In this document: piece by piece, positions 56,855 through 64,000 of the stretch | Layout of the letters: the number at the start of each line of letters is the position of its first letter | Position numbering within the stretch: the stretch's first letter is position 1 | Origin: Chinchilla lanigera | Taxonomy: Eukaryota; Chordata; Mammalia; Rodentia; Chinchillidae | Assembly (NCBI RefSeq): GCF_000276665.1 | Contig: NW_004955405.1 | Coordinates: 15,248,213 to 15,312,212, forward strand | Direction of reading: 5' to 3' | Length of the DNA stretch: 64,000 nt | The notes under the pieces: model-generated | Databases searched by the model: none | What the model saw: the letters and a program-made list of their open reading frames with translations, nothing else | Told to the model about the DNA's origin: nothing | Translations under genes and position numbers: made by a program

Positions 56855-57088
56855 GCCCCCATTTCCTTCCCCCAGTCTTGTGCCTTGTGGCACCGTGACA
56901 ACCAGTTTTCTTCTCTATCTCTACACAGTTGCTCGAAGTTTTTAGATTTTCTTTCTCTCTCTGGCTTATCTCAAAATATACCTTCCAGGTTTATCCATGT
57001 TGTAGCAAATAGCAGAATCGCCTCCTTCTTAAAGCTGAATAATATATCCCAGTTTCTTTATACATTTGTTCATTGCTGGACTCTTTAT
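56855..57088 (-). mobile_element. Old L1M LINE, part 1
   Basis: Plus strand reads reversed L1: 'gttgtagcaaatagcagaat', 'aaagctgaataatatatccc', 'catttgttcattgctggact'. Continues after the LTR insertion. Confidence 0.8.
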
Positions 57089-57476
57089 CTTGGTGTTATG
57101 GTTTTTGCCTGGGTGTCCCCCCAAAGCCTCATGCAGTCATGGGCAGGCTTTTAGCGTTTATGATTGATCCATGATGCAATGCTGGGATTATGGGTGTGAA
57201 TGCTACACCCGCCTTGGGCCAGATAGTTTGCATATGTAAGGGAGGGAAAGAGACTGCTTGCTGCCTCTCCTCCCTTTTGCTCTTGTTACTTTTACTGTCT
57301 TCTGCTGCCATGAACAGTTGCCTGGTGCCATGTGCCACTCTGCCTTGGAGCCAGCCAAGTATGGATTGAAACCTCCACGCTGTGAGCTAAGTGAGCTAAA
57401 TAAATCTTTCCTTCCCTAATTTTGGGCATCAGGTATTTTGTCTCAGCAACAAGAAAAAAGTAACCAAGACACTTGG
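57089..57476 (+). mobile_element. MaLR-like solo LTR with 5-bp TSD
   Basis: LTR 57094-57471 (378 bp) begins 'tgttatggtttttgcctggg' and ends 'aagtaaccaagaca' (TG...CA). TSD 'cttgg' at 57089-57093 and 57472-57476. Internal 'gagctaaataaatctttcct' contains the polyadenylation signal. It splits an old L1, whose sequence resumes directly ('tggctattataagtagtgct'). Confidence 0.9.
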
Positions 57477-57640
57477 CTATTATAAGTAGTGCTGCAATGA
57501 ACATGGGAGTGCATGTGTCTTCATGGAGTGGTCATTTCTTTTGGAAATGATTGCTGGGGCATACTGTAGTTTTGTTTTTAATCTCTTTAGGAACCTCTGT
57601 ATTGTTTTTCGTGATGGCTACACCAACCCATGTTCCTGGC
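57477..57640 (-). mobile_element. Old L1M LINE, part 2
   Basis: 'gtgctgcaatgaacatggga', 'gtgcatgtgtcttcatggag' and 'ctttaggaacctctgtattg' continue the reversed L1. Confidence 0.8.
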
Positions 57641-58234
57641 AATGGTGTACAAGGATTCCACATTCTCCTCTTGGTACCTAAATCCACAACTGTTTGGTGA
57701 CCACTGCAAGATCCCCAAGGTATAAAAGTTTCCAGGACATAGGAAAAACTGAGCTGTTCCTTGTGTTGAGTATGGGTGACAAGTATGCATTCTTCTCCCG
57801 TCTCCCACGTGGCATCGTGTGGTAAAATCTGGAACTGTGAGGAACATGTGGTCTCAGAGAGCGCTGACTGCTGTCAAATCACAAGGACCCAGGACCAGAC
57901 TCTATCTTCTGAGAACCTTGGAGCTTCCCTGTGTCTGTCCCAGGTAAGTATGACTCTGACAGGGAAGCATGGAGAGCAGTTACACATTTATGTTTTAAAA
58001 ATTAGTTCCGTTCTACTTAAATGGTTCAGATGGTCAAAAAGGTGGTGGTTGCAGGGAACCAAAGGGAATCATTACAACAGAAACATGTTTAAAAAGAAAG
58101 CATAGACTTTAGTAAAAACGGTGACAATACCCGAAAGACTCTAGGTCAGTGTCCCCAAGCACACTCGCATCTTTGTGAGAGGTCTGCCTTGCATTTTGCT
58201 GCTAACACAGCGCCGCGGGTTGCACAGTGCTAAG
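57641..58234. other. Unique sequence
   Basis: No repeat or gene recognised. Confidence 0.45.
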
Positions 58235-58330
58235 CACAGAGGCAGCAGAATTAGACAGCTGGGTAACAATCCTTGTCCCTTCAACTCCTTTATCGCCAAC
58301 TTCTTATCTATTAAGTAAAATAAGGGTAAT
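58235..58330 (+). mobile_element. MIR SINE, part
   Basis: 'gcagcagaattagacagctg', 'cttatctattaagtaaaata'. It is interrupted by the ID that follows. Confidence 0.55.
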
Positions 58331-58451
58331 AATTATATAAGGGGGAACTGGGGGTTTAGCTCAGCGGCACAGCGCCGGCCTGGCAAGCGCAAGGTTATGA
58401 GTTCGATTCCTGGTACCGGAAAAAAAAAACAGACAAAAAAAAATTACATAA
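58331..58451 (+). mobile_element. ID SINE with TSD
   Basis: Near-consensus: 'actgggggtttagctcagcg', 'gccggcctggcaagcgcaag', 'gagttcgattcctggtaccg', A-tail. TSD 'aattatataa' (58331-58340) and 'aattacataa' (58442-58451), 9 of 10. Confidence 0.93.
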
Positions 58452-58984
58452 ATGTAATAAGAACTATGGTAGAGATCGATAGCTTTCTTTCCAACAACGA
58501 CTCTCTTCTTTGCTAACCAGACATTCATCTTATTTGGGATGGCAATGTGGCCGTCTAGAAGGCTCCATCCCTGGCCCTCCCTTGCAACTCTGGATGCCAA
58601 ATGAGTTGTAAGTGGAAGTCAGTCAACATGTAAGAGTTCCAAAATCTCCCTTAAAGCATTGCTTATCTGAAAGATATTCCTTTTTGCTTTTTCCTCAATT
58701 TGTTTCTTCCTGTGTAGTCCTCAGATAAGGTGACTGGAATCCCAGCAGCCATCTTGGATCATGAGACAGAAAATCCTAGAGAAAAGAAAGATAGGAGATT
58801 GGCTGCATGATGACCAAAAGTTACTGTACTACTGGACTTCATGATTTCTTTTACTGAAAAGAAAAGTAGATATGTATCTTAGTATTCTTATTCAGACTTA
58901 CCTGAAATAATAGTCGAACCCAATGCTGATGGAAGAACCTGTATTAATAGGTACTTCATATTAGAAGTAAATATGGTAATCCAT
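58452..58984. other. Unique sequence
   Basis: No repeat or gene recognised. Confidence 0.45.
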
Positions 58985-59220
58985 ATCAAACATGTGGCCT
59001 AGCGACTAGCATTTAGTAAGTATCCAATAAATGTTAGTTGCTGTTATTGCTATTACTAATACACTAATACTGTACTACTAGTCACTATGATTAGGCTAGA
59101 CCACTATTATGTCTTATCTTCTTCCCACCTCGGACGCAAGCTCCTTGAGAGCAAACCTTGTATCTTACTACTAATTGTACCCCTTGTATGTTTGCCACTG
59201 TGCCCTGCACAGTTTTAAAA
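58985..59220 (+). mobile_element. MIR/L2 3'-end fragments
   Basis: 'gcatttagtaagtatccaat' with 'aaatgttagttgctgttatt' (about 59008-59050) is a MIR/L2 3' tail. 'cgcaagctccttgagagcaa' with 'actgtgccctgcacag' (59135-59213) is an L2 3' fragment. Confidence 0.6.
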
Positions 59221-59524
59221 CAAAATCGTCTTCTTCAGTTAATTTTTTAGTTAAATCTACTGATTGGAGCCAAGATTTATCAATTATTGGTAATAAAACC
59301 TAGAGAAAGTTTTCAGTTTTTACATAGAGTTCTGTACTCTCTAATTCTTATTTTATAGTTTGTATCATTTTATTTTTATGTGAGTTAGCAACCAGTTTTA
59401 TTAAGGCGTGTTTTTAATTATCTTTTTGTAGAAAACTTAATATGCACAAAACCATGAAAAATATGGCTACCTGTATCAAAAAACTCAGCCACAGCCAAGG
59501 ATACATTTTCAATAGCTACGTTCT

Positions 59525-59700
59525 TATTTAGTTATTACTTACTGAACACTTAGTCACAAGCACAACACTAGGCTAAGCATTTTATGTGCTTTGTCTGAAT
59601 TAATCCCAAAGATCAATCCTGTGACAGAGGTTTGATTACCCCCACCTCTTAGTGCAGAGTTAGGATCTGAGAGTTAGGATCTGAGAGTAAAGAGTCCAGT
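59525..59700 (-). mobile_element. MIR SINE
   Basis: 'acttactgaacacttagtca', 'ctaggctaagcattttatgt' and 'gaattaatcccaaagatcaa' are a reversed MIR. A perfect 14-bp tandem 'gagttaggatctga' lies at 59657-59670 and 59671-59684. Confidence 0.65.
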
Positions 59701-59867
59701 GGATGTCAGCTTTTCAAACTCAAACCCAATTATAGAAAATATTTCTTAAGGGATTCTGGTCTATAGAAATCTCATGGAATTTTCACTGGATGTTGTGTTT
59801 ATTTCCTTCTCTGAGACTCATCTAAGAGAGAAACAAAGTCTTCAAAAATGACAAGAATATTTAATAC

Positions 59868-59950
59868 ATTTGCTGAGTTTTACTGAAGTATAAGTAATGT
59901 ACAAAAATCTATACATGTCTAATTATACAACTTGATGATTTTGAAAGGAA
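59868..59950 (-). mobile_element. Old L1M LINE fragment
   Basis: 'gctgagttttactgaagtat', 'aagtaatgtacaaaaatcta', 'attatacaacttgatgattt' match reversed L1M 3' UTR. Confidence 0.6.
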
Positions 59951-60115
59951 AGCTCAATTCTTCACTTCCTTTTCCTTTAAAACAATCTTTGTAAAAAATA
60001 ATAATGTTCTAGTCACTTGTGAGAAACAAACCAAAGACTTAAAGGTCCATGGGAACCTGAGAAGAGACTTTCTTCTCATGGAAGAGAAATTTCTTTCATA
60101 CATGAGAAGGGCAAG

Positions 60116-60293
60116 AATTGAAGGCTTGTTGGTGTGGTAGTAAATGCCTGTAATCCTAGCACTCAGGAGGCTGAGGCAGGAAGATCACCATGAGCTCAAG
60201 GCCAGCCTGAGATACACAAGCAAGTCAAGTCCAGCCTGAACTACATAGCGAGACCCCATCACACACACAAAAAAAAAAAAAAATTGAAGGCTT
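60116..60293 (+). mobile_element. B1 SINE with perfect 12-bp TSD
   Basis: 'gtaatcctagcactcaggag', 'gctcaaggccagcctgagat', 'aagtccagcctgaactacat', 'agcgagaccccatcac', A-tail. TSD 'aattgaaggctt' at 60116-60127 and 60282-60293. Confidence 0.95.
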
Positions 60294-61924
60294 CAGAAAA
60301 GTTTCTTCCTTGCCCCTCCATTTCCTTGCAAAATCTCTTCCTCACTTCCGGAGCTGCTCGGAGCTCCTTGCCTTACCTTGTGTGTCCGGAGCACGGGATT
60401 CTCTCACTGAATCTGAGTCACTCTTTTCCATTTTATATTTGATTAATTCCATATCTTTAATTCACAAACATGCTTTGTCCCACATCCCAGTTCTACATGT
60501 TAATCTGTGTGCTGTACATCTGAAGTAAGGATATCGATTTTGCATATATGCGAATTAAACTCAAGCAGATAAAAAGGCGCCCTGATTATGACATTAACAG
60601 TCATGAGTTAGTTTAGGGCACAGAGATCCAACCAATCCACAAAAGCTGTCCTGCAGACCTATTTTACACAGTCATTCGATTCAACTGACTATTGTATTTT
60701 AAAGCCACATGGAAGCTGAAGTGTTTTCCCAGGCTCTTGGAGTGCCCGGGTCAAGAATGCTGACAATCTGCTGTCAGAGAGAGAGGCTGTCAGCGTTACC
60801 CCCTATCAACCCTCCCAGTCATCACTAGCCTCAGAACAAGCGGGCCACCCGCTGCCTTGTGACAAGCGCTATGACTCCGGGAGCGCACCAAGTGCTATGA
60901 ATGAAACTCCAGAGAAGGTCATTTTCTGTTAGGCGAATATTGGCATCACTCAAGCACGTACATACTTTTGAATTTAAAATAGATTACTGGATGCTCAGGT
61001 ACATAGGGTTCCGTGCCCTTTCTTCTCTCCTGAGAATTCTGAAAGCTCCTCCAAACTGAACCTTTAAGTCAAAGGAGAAAATGAGAAGACACGCTGGTCC
61101 TGGGTAAGTGAAATAAATAAACAAACAAACAAAGAGATAATCCTATTCTTTATAATTTAATCTGGGGTTTGCTCATGGCATTCACCTACTTCCTTTCGAA
61201 AATGGCAGCAACGTTTTATCACACCACCTAGCAGGATCTCACAGATGTCTAGAGGTCTGTTACACTCAACCAACTTTTTCAGGAAACATTTCCCTTGATA
61301 CCTACACAAAGGGGATAGGAAAGCCAGTCAGCTACCTCCTCAAGTGACTGTACAAACTTTCAAATCACTTCTACCTTTTTCAACTCCACAGATAACGTCA
61401 AGATGTCAGGAATGGCTGACTAGCTACACTGGAAACAATCCATGAATATTTTAAGAGCCATGAGATAAAATAAATACCAATGGCTTTTTAATCTGCTCTC
61501 TAAATGAATGATTTTCAATTCTTCAATGATTGCTTAAAAATATATATATTTTTTAGCAACTACATCTTAAAATACATTGCTGGTTTCTGTTGTGACTCCA
61601 GCACTTGTTTGAGGTTTTTGTTAACCTGTGTGGAAACCCCACAGTGGGATGTTCTATATTTGAAAGGACTGAAACATGGTTTTCATTTTTAAGACTGTAG
61701 AATTCATTTTTTTTTTCCAATAGCTATAAGGCCTTTAAGAAGATTTTTATATAATTAAAATAAAATTTACACTTTGGGGTAAAAAGATGTGATGAATCTT
61801 TTTTATTCTAATGCTAAAAAACATTATATGGATGGTATCTAAAAGCTTTAAGCAGTTATTTGCAAAAAATAATCACCTTGAATTTTATAAATTGTACCCC
61901 AAGCTTTACAATGTAGTTGTGACA
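60294..61924. other. Unique block with one copy of a 24-bp repeat
   Basis: 1.6 kb without recognised SINEs. The 24-bp motif starting 'gaaaccccacagtggg' is at 61633-61656; its twin is at 62471-62494. No gene recognised. Confidence 0.45.
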
Positions 61925-62062
61925 CAGTGAAAAGAATGTTAATTAGAATCAAGAGCTGGATTCAGGTTCTACTCCTACCTTTGTCCTTAAATGCCAGTGT
62001 GATGTTGGTTAGGTTAACTAACTGCTTTCCCCTGTCTTCATTTTTGTCTTTTGTAAAATGGA
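61925..62062 (+). mobile_element. MIR SINE
   Basis: 'agaatcaagagctggattca', 'ggttaggttaactaactgct' and 'ttgtcttttgtaaaatggac' follow the MIR order. Confidence 0.65.
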
Positions 62063-63443
62063 CAGTTATGGAAGATGCTTTGGCATTCCTAAGATGCCAT
62101 TGTTAGCTCTGATGTCAAACTCAACATTTATGCAGGTAAAGGAAAGGTATGATGATCTAAACTCTTATAGAGAGCATATACAAACCCAGGTCCACCAGCT
62201 GCCAAGAGAATCACAAACCGTAAGTCCTCCGGGGGCTCTCTGGCACTTTTTATAGGCATCAGGAGCTTCATTTAAACCTCTGGCAAGAACTACAATTACT
62301 GCATACTGAGCCAGTGTGTTGTGGCAAGTATCCAATTCATTCTCATGGCTTCGAATTCAATGAATATCCTAATACCCATCTTACACGTCCCCTTTGCTGT
62401 CAGAAACCAAGAGGAAATGACTGAACGGTCCTCCCACTGAGCTAGAGTCATCCCCTCTAGTAAGGATGTTGAAACCCCACAGTGGGATGTTCTAAAGGGA
62501 CCTGGCATCCCCATGGGCCACTGTTTTTAACAGGCGTTCGGGCCGAGGACTAACCTTCAGAATAGGATGCTCAGGGTCCTGGGACTGTAGCTCTGCTCAG
62601 CGTTGTGTCAAGCCCTTCAGTGCCAGGTTCCACACAGAAAAACGGACCACCTAGCTTTCATGGACCACGAAAGTTACTATGGTAGCAAGAGTGAGAATGA
62701 GTGTGTGTGTGCGTGCGTGTGTGTGTGTGTGTGTGTGTTGGGGGGTAAACCACACTCAAAATGTGTGTGGGGGGCTGCTTGGAAGGACTATTAAAAGCAA
62801 CCAGAACCAACACTGTAGAAATAAACATTTCTTTACCAGTTTAAAACAGCAAAAAAAAGAAGACTATGCCTTAAACTGTTACAAGTTTGGCTCCATTAAC
62901 TGGTGAATCACAGCGCTGGTCTGCTGGCTTGAGGCGATGAGTCAGCCCAGGAGGTAAGCCCCACACCACCGGTCAGAATTTGCTACAGCGAAGTTCAAAA
63001 CACAAAATAACTGAGCTGTCAGCTTGAGTAGGGATGAACTACTTGAACTACAAGCTTCAAGAGAAAACCAGTAGAGGACAGTGACATAATTAAAGCTTTG
63101 AAACTCCCCAAGAGTCATTTTCTCTTTCCTTCTGTGTAGTAGCTCAGTACTCAGTTATCAGTTGCTCTAGAGGCGCAGGACGTAGTCTCACAGGACGTCA
63201 GCCTGTGTTTGCTCACTGCCTGAAACAGCTTTGGCAGGGGTTGAAGGTATACAACACGGCCACAGAGGCTGTTTTTTCAAGCTTCTGTTTTCAGAGTCCA
63301 ACTAAATGTCAAATGCTACAGGTAAATGCCCTAGCAGGGGGAAAACCATTCTCACACATCCTCGATCTCAGAAGCAGTTAAATCTTGACATTGTATCAAG
63401 GGTTAGCAAAATGGACTTTTTTGTCCTGAGGGCCTAATAATCA
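62063..63443. repeat. Unique sequence with (TG)n at 62700-62739
   Basis: A (TG)n with two CG interruptions ('gtgtgcgtgcgtgtgtgtgt') ends in a G-run. The second copy of the 24-bp repeat is at 62471-62494. No gene recognised. Confidence 0.6.
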
Positions 63444-63607
63444 AGATACAATCAGGCCTTAATATAGCAACCACTGTGAATTCCTATCATTTTGTTTTGA
63501 GGGCATGTATCATTTTTGTTGTCTTTGTGTTGTTTTGATTTTGTCTTCATTGTTGTTTTGTCAGTTTTTTAATTTTTAAAATAAAAAGAAAAGATAAAAT
63601 CAGGCCT
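63444..63607 (+). mobile_element. Very short L1 3'-end insertion with 16-bp TSD
   Basis: Body 63460-63591 resembles the last ~130 bp of the L1 family at 20172 and 36865 ('atagcaaccactgtgaattc', 'ctatcattttgttttgaggg'), ending in an A-rich tail. TSD 'agatacaatcaggcct' (63444-63459) and 'agataaaatcaggcct' (63592-63607), 15 of 16. Confidence 0.85.
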
Positions 63608-63654
63608 GGATAACCCTCCAATCAGTGAGATCTACTTCCAAGAATATCCATCCC

Positions 63655-63735
63655 CGATACAAACTCTCCACCCTCCTGCCTCAGCCTCCAGAGTACTGGG
63701 ATTGCAAGCATGTGTCACCATGCCCCACTACCAGG
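63655..63735 (-). mobile_element. B1 SINE, 5' part
   Basis: 'ctcctgcctcagcctccaga', 'gtactgggattgcaagcatg' and 'tgtcaccatgccccacta' are the reversed first half of B1. Confidence 0.8.
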
Positions 63736-64000
63736 CTCTTTGTAGGTAGTAAGGCTAGAACTGCAGGACTCTCCCGCCATGAGACTTACCTGAACATGAC
63801 CTTTCTGTGTAATCAGTAAGGGTATATAATGGGGTCTATAAGACAGCAATAAAGCAAACAAGGATATTTTGCTGAATAGATTGATGTGACCAATGAGTTC
63901 ATTACCCAGGCTCTCACATCAGTCGCCGTGCTGTACTGTATTCATATGATTTCTTCCACTTTAACATAAATGTGTATTTGGCTCAATTTTTCTAAGAAAT
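63736..64000. other. Unique sequence to window end
   Basis: No repeat or gene recognised. Confidence 0.45.

Noticed and set aside
1..64000. A previously undescribed multi-gene system
   Set aside because: No intact gene, operon-like array or regulated gene set is visible. The structure present is explained mainly by transposable elements and simple repeats.

Overview
This window is mammalian nuclear DNA, most likely from a rodent, and I find no intact protein-coding gene in it. The clearest sign is the SINE content. There are many B1 elements (7SL-derived, with the internal ~29-bp duplication and 'agcctgggctacatagtgag'-type motifs), ID elements (tRNA-derived, A box 'tagctcagcggcac', B box 'gagttcgattcc', A-rich tail) and B1-ID dimers. 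Abundant B1-ID dimers fit a non-muroid rodent such as a beaver-like lineage, but the species is an inference and I cannot confirm it. Older layers (MIR, L2, L1M-type LINE, MaLR-like LTRs, hAT and mariner fossils) are those common to placental mammals. The listed reading frames are short, mostly inside repeats, and several begin at GTG or TTG, so they are not credible nuclear genes.

Layout. 1-9 kb: unique AT-rich DNA with B1/ID insertions, an old LTR and one weak exon candidate (4774-4882). 9-18 kb: mostly unique, with a long inverted repeat at 9232-9374 and scattered MIRs. 18-21.2 kb: one old LINE copy split by a MaLR-like LTR and by a younger 5'-truncated L1 with target-site duplications (TSDs). 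21-29.5 kb: mostly unique with MIR/ID/B1. 29.5-30.6 kb: a long L2 copy interrupted by a truncated B1 with a perfect 16-bp TSD, then a perfect 30-bp palindrome. 34.4-35.3 kb: an old L1 interrupted by a non-autonomous hAT element with an 8-bp TSD. 36.85-38.36 kb: an L1 insertion with the inverted structure expected from twin priming, with TSDs. 40.1-40.6 kb: a purine microsatellite containing a 215-base assembly gap. 43-46.7 kb: an interrupted MER5A-like element, three TSD-flanked IDs, a degenerate reading frame that looks like a pseudogene, and a solo LTR. 52.5-52.7 kb: a mariner transposase fossil. 52.7-55 kb: a GC- and CpG-richer unique interval. 56.8-57.7 kb: an old L1 holding a solo LTR with a 5-bp TSD. 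60-64 kb: B1, MIR and a very short L1 3'-end insertion with TSDs.

Nothing here forms a gene system in which products cooperate. The value of the window is in its readable transposition history and a few unexplained structures (palindrome, inverted repeats, separated 24-bp repeat, pseudogene). All family assignments come from reading the bases; no alignment or database search was run.
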